DNA of 42,255 nucleotides from Rubellimicrobium sp. (GTDB lineage: Bacteria; Pseudomonadota; Alphaproteobacteria; Rhodobacterales; Rhodobacteraceae): contig JADYZU010000060.1 in the NCBI GenBank assembly GCA_020852925.1, positions 1 to 42,255 on the forward strand, written 5' to 3'. The notes under the pieces are model-generated. The model was given only the letters and a program-made list of their open reading frames with translations, was not told where the DNA came from and made no database searches. Shown one piece after another: positions 7,961 through 16,767 of this stretch; the stretch's first letter is position 1, and every line of letters starts with the position of its first letter. The position numbers were made by a program, and so were the translations under genes.

Positions 7961-9441
7961 CGACGGAGAGCGCGATGGAAAAGGCCGGCAACCGGGCCCT
8001 GGGCCCCGACCGTGCGGGACGGATCTGGATCGCCGCCAATCTGGCGACCACGGGGATCGTCCTCTTGCTGATGATGCTGTTCGGTGTGCTCATGCGCATG
8101 GCGCAGGGCGGGTGGATCACCCTCTATCCCGACCTCTTCTACCAGTTCCTGACGGTGCATGGCACCGGCATGGTCGGGATCGCCGCATTGGGCGGGATTT
8201 CGGTGATGTGGTATTTCGCGGCGCGGCACCTGCGGCTGCATTCGGCGGTGCTGGGCGCGAATTTCGTGCTGTTCCTCATCGGGGTGGTGATGATCCTTGG
8301 CGGGGTGTTCGTGGGGCAGTTTTCCGGGGCCTGGACCTTTCTCTATCCGCTGCCGGCGGTTTCGGGCGGGGCCTGGGGGGTGCAGGGGGCGTTCTGGTTC
8401 CTGTTCGGGCTGCTGGTGGTGGGGGTCGGGCTGCTTGTGGTCTGCCTCGAGATCGGGCGCGGCCTGATCGCCACCCATGGCGGGATCGCGCGAGCGCTGG
8501 GCTGGCCCTATCTGTTCGGCATGGCGGGCGCGGTGGCGCCGCCGCCGGTGGTGGTCGCCACGGCAATGTCGGTGCTGGTGACCACGCTGGCGCTGATCGG
8601 CGGGGCGATCATCCTGGTTCTCAGCATCGTCAACCTGCTCGTGCCGTCCTTCGTCCTTGATCCGCTGTTCGCGAAGAACGTCATCTACTTCTTCGGCCAC
8701 ACGATCATCAACGCCACGATCTACATGGCGGTGACGGCGGTCTATGCCCTGCTGCCGGACTATACCGGCCGCCCGTGGAAGACCTCGCGCCCGTTCCTTG
8801 CCGCGTGGATGGGGTCCACCCTCATGGTGCTGGTCATCTTCCCGCACCATCTGCTCATGGACTTTGCCATGCCGACCTGGACGATGGTTTTCGCGCAGGT
8901 GCTGTCCTACACCAACAGCTTTCCGGTGCTGATCGTCACCGGCCTCGGGGCGCTGGCGATCGTGCACCGGTCGGGCATCCGCTGGGACATGGCAAGCGGG
9001 CTTCTGTTCCTGTCGATGTTCGGCTGGATGGCGGGGGTGGTGCCGGCGGTGATCGACGCGACCATCGTCATCAACTCGGTCATGCACAACACCCTGTGGG
9101 TGCCGGGACATTTCCACTTCTACCTGCTTCTGGGCCTGCTGCCGATGCTGATGGGCTTCATGTACTGGATCACCCGCGCGCGCGACAGCGACCGGCCGGA
9201 CCTGCCCGACCGTTCCGACCGCTGGATCGCCGCGATCTATGCGGCATCGGGCCTCGGGTTCGTGACGATGTTCCTCTACAGCGGCGCGCAGAGCGTCCCG
9301 CGCCGCTGGGCCGAGCATCTGGCCGAATGGATGGCCTGGGACCGGACCGCGTCGGTGTTCGCGCTGCTGGTCCTGGGCGCGGCGACCTGGTTCGTGCTGC
9401 GCTTCCTCATGCGGCTGCCGCGGTTCCTGGCTGCGGACTAG
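7957..9441 (+). CDS. Heme-copper catalytic subunit, probable sNOR-type NO reductase (NorY-like)
   Basis: A 494-residue integral membrane protein with about twelve helices and the conserved histidines of subunit I: H68 (VHGTGM, low-spin heme), H248 (FFGHTIINATIYM, metal B), H297-H298 (FPHHLL, metal B), and H385/H387 (VPGHFHFY, heme ligands). The residue four after H248, which is the cross-linked Tyr of A- and B-type oxygen reductases (GHPEVY or GHPIVY), is N252 here. Loss of that Tyr is typical of NO reductases in this superfamily. With the CuA subunit, senC and small membrane gene it fits the sNOR family, which would reduce NO to N2O with electrons from cytochrome c. Oxygen reduction cannot be excluded from sequence alone. 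Confidence 0.8.
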   Translation: MTTESAMEKAGNRALGPDRAGRIWIAANLATTGIVLLLMMLFGVLMRMAQGGWITLYPDLFYQFLTVHGTGMVGIAALGGISVMWYFAARHLRLHSAVLGANFVLFLIGVVMILGGVFVGQFSGAWTFLYPLPAVSGGAWGVQGAFWFLFGLLVVGVGLLVVCLEIGRGLIATHGGIARALGWPYLFGMAGAVAPPPVVVATAMSVLVTTLALIGGAIILVLSIVNLLVPSFVLDPLFAKNVIYFFGHTIINATIYMAVTAVYALLPDYTGRPWKTSRPFLAAWMGSTLMVLVIFPHHLLMDFAMPTWTMVFAQVLSYTNSFPVLIVTGLGALAIVHRSGIRWDMASGLLFLSMFGWMAGVVPAVIDATIVINSVMHNTLWVPGHFHFYLLLGLLPMLMGFMYWITRARDSDRPDLPDRSDRWIAAIYAASGLGFVTMFLYSGAQSVPRRWAEHLAEWMAWDRTASVFALLVLGAATWFVLRFLMRLPRFLAAD

Positions 9442-9445
9442 GGCC

Positions 9446-10063
9446 ATGCGGGCGGCGGGCATCGCGCTTGTGGCGGCGGTGGTGATGGCGGGGGGGTCCG
9501 TCCTGTGGTGGGGGACCGGAGGACTGTCCGTCTTCACCGCCGAAACCGCGCGGCGCGAATCCGTGGCCCGCGCCCCGCGCGCGCTGCCCGACGTGCCGCT
9601 CGAGACCGAGACCGGCGCGGTGACCTCGCTGGCCGCGCTGGAGGGGCGGGTGCTGCTGGTGGATTTCATCTATACCCGTTGCCCGACCATCTGCACCGTG
9701 CAGGGATCGGATTTCGAACGCGCACGCGAGGCGATCCGCGCGGACGCCCTCGGAGAGGACATCGCCCTCCTGAGCCTGAGCTTCGATCCCGCCCATGACG
9801 GGCCCGGGGAACTGTCGCTCTATGCCGGCCGCTTTGGCGGGGCCGATTCCGTCTGGCAATTCGCCCGCCCCGGCAGCGCGGCCGGGACCGAGGCGCTGTT
9901 GCGGGCGGCGGGGGTGATCGTCCTGCCCGACGGCATGGGCGGCTTTGTCCACAATGCCGCGATCCATGTGGTCGACCGGCAGGGGCGGCTCGTGCGCATC
10001 CTCGACAGCGACGCCTGGCGCGAGGCGCTTGCGCTTGCGCGGGGGCTGGCGACGCAGGGATGA
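9446..10063 (+). CDS. senC: SCO1/SenC family copper chaperone
   Basis: A 205-residue thioredoxin-fold protein with one N-terminal membrane anchor (about residues 5-25). The copper-binding cysteines are in TRCPTICTV (C79 and C83), and the partner histidine is probably H169 in GGFVHNAAIHVVD. SCO/SenC proteins deliver copper to CuA and related sites of heme-copper enzymes in the periplasm, so its job here is most likely to load the CuA centre of the subunit encoded at 7442-7960. It starts 4 bases after the catalytic subunit stop and overlaps the next gene by ATGA, so all four genes form one operon. Confidence 0.88.
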   Translation: MRAAGIALVAAVVMAGGSVLWWGTGGLSVFTAETARRESVARAPRALPDVPLETETGAVTSLAALEGRVLLVDFIYTRCPTICTVQGSDFERAREAIRADALGEDIALLSLSFDPAHDGPGELSLYAGRFGGADSVWQFARPGSAAGTEALLRAAGVIVLPDGMGGFVHNAAIHVVDRQGRLVRILDSDAWREALALARGLATQG

Positions 10064-10626
10064 CCGCAGGATGGCGCATCGGCCTTGGCGCCCTGATCCT
10101 GGCCGCGACCGTGCCGCCGCCGCTGGCCGCCTGGTGGGAGGCGGGGATGGTGCGTCACATGCTGGGCCAGATCCCGCTTCTGGTGCTGGCGGGCGTGCTG
10201 ATCGCGCCGCGGGGCACCGGGCAGGGGCCGGGCGCCGGCGCCGATCCGCTGGCCATTGCCGCGGTGCTGGTCGCGGTCTTCTGCCTGCTGTTCTGGATGA
10301 TCCCGCGCTGGCTCGATGCGGCGGTGGGCGACGGGCGGGTGGACGCGGCCAAGATCGCCTCGCTCGTCCTGCTGGCCGGGATTCTGCCGGGCTGGGCCTG
10401 GCCGCGCCTCGGCCTTGTGGCGCGCGCCTTTGTCTGGGTCCATGTCGCGACGATGTTCGGCACGCTGGGCATCCTCTATCGCATCGCGCCCGACCGGCTC
10501 TGCACCAGCTATCTGGTCAGCGAACAGGAAGGGCTGGGCTTCTGGTCGCTGGTCGTGGCGGGCGTCATGGTGGCCCTTGGCACGCTTGCCGCGCTGAGCG
10601 GGCGCGGCCTGGCCCGCAGCGACTGA
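10060..10626 (+). CDS. Small polytopic membrane protein of the sNOR cluster (Orf1-like)
   Basis: A 188-residue, very hydrophobic protein with about five membrane helices. It resembles in size and position the orf1 product that closes norSY-senC clusters; it may help assembly or act as an extra subunit. Histidines in VRHMLGQIP and WVHVATMFG sit in or at the ends of helices and could bind heme, but this is a guess. ATG 10060 overlaps the senC stop. I cannot name a domain with confidence. Confidence 0.7.
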   Translation: MTAGWRIGLGALILAATVPPPLAAWWEAGMVRHMLGQIPLLVLAGVLIAPRGTGQGPGAGADPLAIAAVLVAVFCLLFWMIPRWLDAAVGDGRVDAAKIASLVLLAGILPGWAWPRLGLVARAFVWVHVATMFGTLGILYRIAPDRLCTSYLVSEQEGLGFWSLVVAGVMVALGTLAALSGRGLARSD

Positions 10627-10665
10627 GGGCACGCGCCCCGCCTTGCCCCGCCCGGTCCCCCCCCC

Positions 10666-10702
10666 GCCGTGCGCCTTGCGCCGTGCGCCTTGCGCCTTGC
10701 GC
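10666..10702. repeat. Short tandem GTGCGCCTTGCGCC repeats
   Basis: A run of partly overlapping 14-mers and 7-mers (GTGCGCC TTGCGCC GTGCGCC TTGCGCC TTGCGC) lies in the gap between the sNOR cluster and the BMP transporter, 40 bases after the last sNOR gene. It follows a C9 run. It looks like a slippage-derived simple repeat rather than a regulator site. Confidence 0.7.
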
Positions 10703-10740
10703 AGTCACCCTGTCCCAAGGAACCGGATGACGCAACGGAA

Positions 10741-10768
10741 TTGACAGGCTAGGATGCCTGGGTATGGA
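10741..10768 (+). promoter_or_regulatory. Possible promoter of the BMP transporter operon
   Basis: TTGACA (10741-10746) is a perfect -35 box; TATGGA (10763-10768), 16 bases on, is a weak -10. Transcription would start about 40 bases before the BMP gene. An imperfect inverted repeat (GGATGC at 10752-10757, GCATCC at 10792-10797) spans the same region and may be an operator or part of the leader RNA. Confidence 0.4.
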
Positions 10769-10815
10769 TTTGACCAGATGGCAAAAAACCAGCATCCACC
10801 AACCGGGAGAGAATC

Positions 10816-11802
10816 ATGAAGTCACGCCTGCCTGTGTCGCGGCGCTCGGTCATCGCATCCGGACTCGTGCTGGGTGCAAGCGGCCTTGTGCCCTTTGCCC
10901 GCGCGGCCGAACCGCTGCGTGTCGCCGGGATCCATGCCTCTCCGGTCGAGAACGCCTGGAACGCCTGCCTGCATCAGGCGCTGCTCGATGCCGCCTCCGA
11001 GGGGGTGATCGACTATGTGTTCTCCGAAGGCGTGTCGGGCACCGACTATCCCCGCGCCATGCGCGAATATGCCGAACAGGGCATCCCCCTGATCATCGGC
11101 GAATCCTACGCGGTCGAGCGCGAGGCGCGTCAGGTCGCGCCCGACTATCCCGACACCGCCTTTGTCCTTGGGTCCAGCGGCGCGGAAGAGGGCGACAACT
11201 TCGGCGTGTTCGGCACCTGGAACTATGACGGCGCCTATCTGGCCGGGATGCTGGCCGGGCGCATGACGCAGACCAACATCATCGGTTCGGTCGGCGCGGT
11301 GCCGATCCCCGAGGTGAACCTGCTCATCAACGCCTTTGCCGAGGGCGCGCGCGCCGTGAACCCCGAAGTGCGGCACCTGACCTCGTTCATCGGCACCTTC
11401 TTTGACCCGCCCAAGGCGCGCGAGGCGGGGCTGGCGCAGATCGACGCGGGGGCCGATGTGCTGTTCGGCGAACGTATCGGCACCGCCGACGCCGCCAAGG
11501 AGCGGGGGATCAGGTCGGTGGGCTCGCTCATCGACTACACGCCGCGCTATCCCGACACCGTGTTCGCCAATGCGCTGTGGCTGTTCCGCGCCATCCTCGA
11601 TGCCGCCATCGCCGACGTGCAGGCGGGCCGGCCGGTCGGGCGCAACTATACCTCCTACGGCATGATGAAGGAGGGGGGCAGCGACATCGTCTATGTCAAG
11701 GGCGTGGCCCCCGCCGATGCCGAAGAGGCGATGGAGGCCCGCCGCGCCGAGATCAAGGCCGGCACCTTTACCGTGCCGCAGAATTTCGACGAGCCTGCCT
11801 AA
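10816..11802 (+). CDS. BMP-family ABC transporter substrate-binding protein
   Basis: A 328-residue periplasmic binding protein. The signal peptide has a twin-arginine-like SRRSVIASG start and a cleavage region near ARA-AEP (about residue 30), so Tat export is possible. The mature part starts with a strand (LRVAGIHASPVENAWN) and continues with PLIIGESYA, FVLGSSGA, GTWNYDGAYLAGMLAGRMT and IIGSVGAVPIPEVN, the layout of the Bmp/Med/PnrA family, whose known ligands are nucleosides, purines and related small molecules. GGGAGAG precedes ATG 10816. It is the first gene of a run that continues through the transporter genes to about 19850. Confidence 0.88.
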   Translation: MKSRLPVSRRSVIASGLVLGASGLVPFARAAEPLRVAGIHASPVENAWNACLHQALLDAASEGVIDYVFSEGVSGTDYPRAMREYAEQGIPLIIGESYAVEREARQVAPDYPDTAFVLGSSGAEEGDNFGVFGTWNYDGAYLAGMLAGRMTQTNIIGSVGAVPIPEVNLLINAFAEGARAVNPEVRHLTSFIGTFFDPPKAREAGLAQIDAGADVLFGERIGTADAAKERGIRSVGSLIDYTPRYPDTVFANALWLFRAILDAAIADVQAGRPVGRNYTSYGMMKEGGSDIVYVKGVAPADAEEAMEARRAEIKAGTFTVPQNFDEPA

Positions 11803-11812
11803 GTCCCGGACG

Positions 11813-13249
11813 ATGACCGGGGATGCCACCGCGCTGGCCGGCGCGATCCGCGCCGGCCGCACGAGTGCGGAGGCGGCGATGACGGCCTCGATCGCCGCGG
11901 CGGCCGCGCAGGCGGCCCTCGGGGCGGTCGCCCATCTCGAGACCGGGCGCGGCCTGCGGGCCGCGCGCGCCCTTGACGCCGAACGCGCCGCCGATCCGGC
12001 GCGCTTTGGCGCGCGCCCCTTCGGGGGGGTGCCGACCCTGGCCAAGGATCTGGGCGGCCCCTTTGCCGGCCTGCCCGTCGCCGCCGGGTCGCGCCTGTTC
12101 GGACGGGCGGATGCGCAGGCGGACGAACAGGCGGACGGGGCGGCCGATTCCGATCTGGCGGCACGGTTCCGCGCGGCCGGATTCGCCCCCTTCGGCCTGA
12201 CCACCAGCCCCGAATTCGGGCTTTCGCTGTCCAGCGAGCCGGCAATCGGCCCGGTCTGCCGCAACCCCCTCGACCCGGCGCGGACGGCCGGGGGATCGTC
12301 GGGCGGGGCGGCGGCGGCGGTCGCGGCGGGGATCGTCGCCATCGCCCATGCCACGGACGCCGGCGGTTCGATCCGGGTGCCGGCGGCCTGCTGCGGCCTT
12401 GTCGGGCTGAAGCCCACGCGCGGCGCCATCCCGGCGGGGCCGGGGTTCGGCAACCATCTGGGCGGGATCGCCAGCGAACTGGTGGTCTCGCGCAGCCTGC
12501 GCGACACCGCCGCCGCGTTTGCCGCCCTGTCTGGGCAGGCGCGCGGGCCCTTTGCCGATCCCTCGCCGGTCGCGCCGCCTGCCGGTCCGGTCCGCGTCGG
12601 CCTTGTGACCGACACCGGCACCCTGACCCCGACTGCGCCCGAACGCCTGGCCGCGGTCGAGGATGCCGCCCGCGCCCTCGAGGCGGCGGGGCACAGGATC
12701 GTGCCGGTCGCCTGGCAGGCCCTGGCCGATGCCGTTGCCGCCGCCGGGCGCGCCTTTGGCGGGATCGTCGCGGTGAACCTGGCCGCGCTGGCGGCCGCGG
12801 CGGGCCTCGATCTCGACCGGGCCGAGCCGATGACCCGCGCCTTTGCCCGGCGCGGCGCGCTGACCCCGGCGCCCGCGCTCTGGGAAACGCTGAACGGCGC
12901 GGTGCATGCCAGCCGCGCGCTCTGGGATCTGTTCGGGCAGGTCGAGGCGCTGCTCCTGCCGATGCTGGCGACGGCGCCGCCGCCCCTGGGCGCGTTTCCG
13001 ACCGATCACGACGACACCGATCTTCACCTCGCGCGGATGGCGGCCTTCGCGCCCACGGCCGCGCTGGCCAATGTTGCGGGATTTCCGGCGATGACCCTTC
13101 CTTTCGGTGCGGACGCGGACGGCCTGCCGCTGCCGGTTCAGATCATGGCCCCGATGGCGCAGGAGCGGCTGTTGTTCGCGCTGGGCGGAGTCCTGGAACG
13201 CGAGGGTCGCTGGACCCTGCGTCATGCCGTTGCGGGGCTGGAGCCATGA
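11813..13249 (+). CDS. Amidase signature family hydrolase
   Basis: A 478-residue cytoplasmic amidase. The Ser-cisSer-Lys triad is visible: K78 in TLAKDLGG, cis-Ser S163 in GGSSGGAAAAV, nucleophile S186 in DAGGSIRVPA. The substrate cannot be told from the sequence, but its place between the binding protein and ATPase genes of a BMP importer, and upstream of a ring deaminase, suggests it cuts an amide in the imported compound or its breakdown product. ATG 11813 is 10 bases after the binding protein stop, and the end overlaps the ATPase gene by ATGA. A start inside the upstream gene would overlap it by over 100 bases and is unlikely. Confidence 0.85.
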   Translation: MTGDATALAGAIRAGRTSAEAAMTASIAAAAAQAALGAVAHLETGRGLRAARALDAERAADPARFGARPFGGVPTLAKDLGGPFAGLPVAAGSRLFGRADAQADEQADGAADSDLAARFRAAGFAPFGLTTSPEFGLSLSSEPAIGPVCRNPLDPARTAGGSSGGAAAAVAAGIVAIAHATDAGGSIRVPAACCGLVGLKPTRGAIPAGPGFGNHLGGIASELVVSRSLRDTAAAFAALSGQARGPFADPSPVAPPAGPVRVGLVTDTGTLTPTAPERLAAVEDAARALEAAGHRIVPVAWQALADAVAAAGRAFGGIVAVNLAALAAAAGLDLDRAEPMTRAFARRGALTPAPALWETLNGAVHASRALWDLFGQVEALLLPMLATAPPPLGAFPTDHDDTDLHLARMAAFAPTAALANVAGFPAMTLPFGADADGLPLPVQIMAPMAQERLLFALGGVLEREGRWTLRHAVAGLEP

Positions 13250-14778
13250 CCGCGCCGGTCCTTGAAATCGACCGCGTCACCCGCCGCTTTGGCGCGATCC
13301 TTGCCAATGACGCCATCTCGATGACCCTGGGGAAGGGCGAGATCGTCGCCCTCCTGGGCGAGAACGGCGCCGGCAAGACCACGCTCATGAGCATCCTCTT
13401 CGGCCACTACACCCCTGACGAGGGACGCATCCTCATCGACGGGCAGGAACTGCCGCCCGGCCGGCCGCGCGCGGCGATCCGGGCCGGGGTCGGCATGGTG
13501 CATCAGCATTTCTCGCTCGCGCCGAACCTGACCGTGCTCGAGAACGTCATGACCGGCACCGAAAGCCTGTGGTCCACGCATTCGCGCACCGCCGCGGCGC
13601 GGGCACGCCTTCTGGGGATCGCCGCGAGGTTCGGCCTTGTCGTCGATCCCGAGGCGCGGCTGGGCGATCTGTCGGTGGGCGAACAGCAGCGGGTCGAGAT
13701 CCTCAAGGCGCTCTACAACGATGCGCGCATCCTCATCCTTGACGAACCGACCGCGGTCCTGACCAAGCCCGAGGCCGAACGCCTGTTCGTCACGCTGCGG
13801 GAAATGGCGCGGCAGGGGCTGTCGCTCATCTTCATCTCGCACAAGCTTGACGAGGTGATGGCCGCCGCCGACCGGATCGTGGTGCTGCGCGGCGGGCGCG
13901 TGGTGGCCGAACGGCGCCCGGATCAGACCGACAAGGCGGAACTGGCCGAACTCATGGTCGGGCGACGCGTGGTGCGGCCCCGGCGCGATCCGGCGACACC
14001 GGGGCAGGTGGTTCTTGAAATGCGGGGGGTCGTGCTGCGCGAGGCCGGGGTTGACCGGCTGCGCGGCATCGACCTGTCGCTGCGCGAGGGCGAGGTTCTG
14101 GGCATCATCGGCGTCGCGGGAAACGGCCAGACGCATCTGGCGCGCATCCTGTCGGGCACGGTGCGCCGCAGCGGCGGCGAGATGGTGCTGTTCGGCCGGC
14201 CGGCGGGCCATCCCGACGTGGCCGGGGTGGTGGCCATGGGCATCGGCCGCATTCCCGAGGACCGCCACAAGGAAGGCGCGATCGGGGAAATGGCGGTCTG
14301 GGAGAATGTCGTGCTCGAACAGATCGACGCGCCGGGCCTTGCGCGCCGGGGCATCGTCAACCGCAAGGAGGGGGTGGCACTTGCCCGGCGGATCATCGAG
14401 GAATTCGACGTGCGCGGCGCCCAGCCCGGCACGCGCACCCGGCTTCTGTCCGGGGGGAACATGCAGAAACTGATCCTTGGCCGCAATCTGGACCGGCATC
14501 CGCGCATCCTGCTGGCGGCGCAGCCCGCGCGCGGACTGGACGAAGGCGCGGTGGCCGCGGTCCATGCCCGCATCCTGGCCGCGCGCAAGGCGGGGACGGC
14601 GGTGCTGCTGATCTCCGAGGATCTGGACGAGGTGATGGCGCTGGCCGACCGGGTGCAGGCGATGGTCGGCGGGCGGCTGTCGCCCGAGGTCGATGCCGAT
14701 CATGTCGATGCCCGCGCGCTCGGGCTGATGATGGCCGGCGACTGGAGCGCGGCGACGGAGGCGGCCCATGCGTCTTGA
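13246..14778 (+). CDS. Duplicated ABC ATPase of BMP-type nucleobase/nucleoside importer
   Basis: A 510-residue protein with two ATPase domains in one chain. The N-terminal domain is complete: Walker A GENGAGKTT (38-46), LSVGEQQRVEIL signature, Walker B ILILDEPTAVLT. In the C-terminal domain Walker A is altered to GVAGNGQTHL, lacking the usual Lys, while LLSGGNMQKLILGRNL is kept; Walker B is weak (ILLAAQPARGLDEG). This asymmetry is usual in the YufO/RbsA-like group. It powers the importer formed with the two following permeases. It overlaps both neighbours (4 and 11 bases). Confidence 0.9.
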   Translation: MTAPVLEIDRVTRRFGAILANDAISMTLGKGEIVALLGENGAGKTTLMSILFGHYTPDEGRILIDGQELPPGRPRAAIRAGVGMVHQHFSLAPNLTVLENVMTGTESLWSTHSRTAAARARLLGIAARFGLVVDPEARLGDLSVGEQQRVEILKALYNDARILILDEPTAVLTKPEAERLFVTLREMARQGLSLIFISHKLDEVMAAADRIVVLRGGRVVAERRPDQTDKAELAELMVGRRVVRPRRDPATPGQVVLEMRGVVLREAGVDRLRGIDLSLREGEVLGIIGVAGNGQTHLARILSGTVRRSGGEMVLFGRPAGHPDVAGVVAMGIGRIPEDRHKEGAIGEMAVWENVVLEQIDAPGLARRGIVNRKEGVALARRIIEEFDVRGAQPGTRTRLLSGGNMQKLILGRNLDRHPRILLAAQPARGLDEGAVAAVHARILAARKAGTAVLLISEDLDEVMALADRVQAMVGGRLSPEVDADHVDARALGLMMAGDWSAATEAAHAS

Positions 14779-15817
14779 ACGCCGTGAACACCGCCCGGTC
14801 GGGCTGACGCTGGCGGCGCCGCTGATCGCGGTGGCGGCGGCGCTGGCCCTTGCCGGGGTGCTGATCGCCATCGCCGGGGCGCCGGTGCTCACGGCCTATG
14901 GCCGCATCCTGACCGGCGCCTTCGGGTCGCGCCTGTCGGCGACCGAGACGCTGGTGCGCGCCACCCCCCTCATCCTGACCGGCCTTGCCGCCGCCACGGC
15001 CTTTCGCGCGCGGCTGTGGAACATCGGCGCCGAGGGGCAGCTCTACATGGGCGCGATCACGGTGGCGGCGGTGGGATCGGGCACGCTGGCGGGATTGCCG
15101 GGCCCGGTGCTGATCCCGCTTCTGCTGATCGCCGGGGCGCTGGCGGGCATGGTGCTCATGCTCGTGCCGCTGTGGCTGCGGCTGCGTTTCTCGGTGGACG
15201 AGGTGGTGACGAGCCTGCTTCTCAACTTCGTCGCGGTGCTCATCGTCTCCATGCTGATCGACGGGGTGCTGAAGGATCCGCTTGCCTTCGGCTGGCCGCA
15301 GTCGCAGCCGGTGGCCGATCACGCGCTGCTGCCCAAGCTCATCGCCCGCTCGCGCCTGCATGTGGGGCTGGTCCTTGCCGTGGTCCTGGCGGTGGCGGTG
15401 CATCTGGTGCAGTCGCGCACCGTCTTCGGGATGCGCTCGCGCGCGGCGGGGCTCAATCCGGCGGGGGCGGTGTTTGCCGGGGTGCCGCTGGGGGCGACGC
15501 TGGTGAAGGTCGCCTGCCTCTCGGGCGGGCTGGCCGGCCTTGCCGGAGCGGTCGAGGTGATGGGCGTCAAGGGCTATGTCACCACCGATCTGTCGCCCGG
15601 TTTCGGCTATGCCGGGATCGTGGTGGCGATGCTGGCCAATCTCCATCCGCTGGGCGTGGTGGCGGCCGCGCTCTTTACCGCGACGATGTTCGTGGGCGCC
15701 GACGGGATGAGCCGCGATCTCGGCATTCCCACCTATATCGCCGATGTGACGGTGTCGCTGTCGCTGCTGGCGATGCTGGTGGCGATCTTCTTCACCCAAT
15801 ACAGGATCCGCAGATGA
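14768..15817 (+). CDS. ABC transporter permease (BMP-type importer, subunit 1)
   Basis: A 349-residue inner-membrane permease of the branched-chain amino acid/ribose type (BPD_transp_2). Helices run throughout; the family segment FRARLWNIGAEGQLYMGAI (about 78-97) and the later SGGLAGLAGAVEVMGVKGYV are conserved in nucleoside and purine permeases of BMP systems (YufP-like). It starts inside the ATPase gene with GGAGG upstream and overlaps the second permease gene by ATGA. Confidence 0.88.
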   Translation: MRLERREHRPVGLTLAAPLIAVAAALALAGVLIAIAGAPVLTAYGRILTGAFGSRLSATETLVRATPLILTGLAAATAFRARLWNIGAEGQLYMGAITVAAVGSGTLAGLPGPVLIPLLLIAGALAGMVLMLVPLWLRLRFSVDEVVTSLLLNFVAVLIVSMLIDGVLKDPLAFGWPQSQPVADHALLPKLIARSRLHVGLVLAVVLAVAVHLVQSRTVFGMRSRAAGLNPAGAVFAGVPLGATLVKVACLSGGLAGLAGAVEVMGVKGYVTTDLSPGFGYAGIVVAMLANLHPLGVVAAALFTATMFVGADGMSRDLGIPTYIADVTVSLSLLAMLVAIFFTQYRIRR

Positions 15818-16755
15818 GCGTCGTTCTCGACATCCTGGCTTCGGCGGGGCTTTGGGCGGCGGTGCTGCGCATCGCCACGCCGCTGATCTTCGGCACGCTC
15901 GGCGCGGTGCTGTGCGAAAGGTCGGGGGTGCTCAACCTCGGGATCGAGGGGATCATGACCTTTGGCGCCATGATCGGCTGGCTTGCGGTCTATCACGGGG
16001 CCGACCTGTGGACCGGCCTGGCCGTTGCCGCGGTGGCGGGCGGGGTGTTCGGGCTCTTGCACGGCGGGCTCACGGTCACGCTTGGCCTGTCGCAGCATGT
16101 GGCCGGGCTTGGCGTCACGCTCTTTGCCTCGAGCTTCAGCTACTACGTCTTTCGCCTCATCGTTCCGGTGGCGGGCACCCCCCCCACGGTCGAGCCGTTC
16201 CAGCCCCTGAACCCGCCTATCCTGTCGGATCTGCCCCTCATCGGCCCGGCGCTTGCGGCGCAGACGGCGCCGACCTGGCTGGCGATCGGGCTGGCGCTGG
16301 TGCTTGGCTGGGTGATCTTCCGCACGCCGCTCGGGCTGGCCATCCGCATGGCCGGGGAAAACCCCCATGCCGCCGAGGCGCAGGGCCTTGATCCGCTGCG
16401 GCTGCGCTATGGCGCGGTGATCGCGGGCAGCGCGCTCATGGCGGTGGGGGGGGCGTTCCTCACGCTGTCGGCGTTCAACAGCTTCTTCCCGACCATGGTG
16501 CAGGGGCGCGGCTGGATCTGCATCGCGCTGGTGGTGTTCTCGTCCTGGCGGCCGGGGCGGGCGCTGTTCGGGGCGCTGCTGTTCGCCTTCTTCGATGCCT
16601 TCCAGTTGCGCCTTCAGACCGCGGTCGAGGGGGTGCCCTATCAGGTGTTCCTGATGACCCCCTACATCCTGTCGATTGCGGCGCTTGCGCTGATGGCCCG
16701 CTACGCGCGGGTGCCGCAGGCCCTGATGCAGCCCTATCGCCGCGGCGAAAGATAG
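15814..16755 (+). CDS. ABC transporter permease (BMP-type importer, subunit 2)
   Basis: A 313-residue permease, partner of the preceding one (YufQ-like). The segment LCERSGVLNLGIEGIMTFGA (about 33-52) is the family hallmark, followed by further membrane helices and RMAGENPHAAEAQGLD in the coupling region to the ATPase. ATG 15814 overlaps the TGA of the first permease. The next gene follows after 12 bases, behind a near-perfect ribosome site (AGAAGGAGGT). Confidence 0.88.
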   Translation: MSVVLDILASAGLWAAVLRIATPLIFGTLGAVLCERSGVLNLGIEGIMTFGAMIGWLAVYHGADLWTGLAVAAVAGGVFGLLHGGLTVTLGLSQHVAGLGVTLFASSFSYYVFRLIVPVAGTPPTVEPFQPLNPPILSDLPLIGPALAAQTAPTWLAIGLALVLGWVIFRTPLGLAIRMAGENPHAAEAQGLDPLRLRYGAVIAGSALMAVGGAFLTLSAFNSFFPTMVQGRGWICIALVVFSSWRPGRALFGALLFAFFDAFQLRLQTAVEGVPYQVFLMTPYILSIAALALMARYARVPQALMQPYRRGER

Positions 16756-16767
16756 AAGGAGGTCCGG

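Noticed and set aside
7442..9441. Ordinary aa3 or ba3 cytochrome oxidase
   Set aside because: Subunit II is short, the GHPxVY Tyr is missing, no subunit III gene is present, and NsrR/FNR sites precede the genes, so an NO reductase is the better fit.
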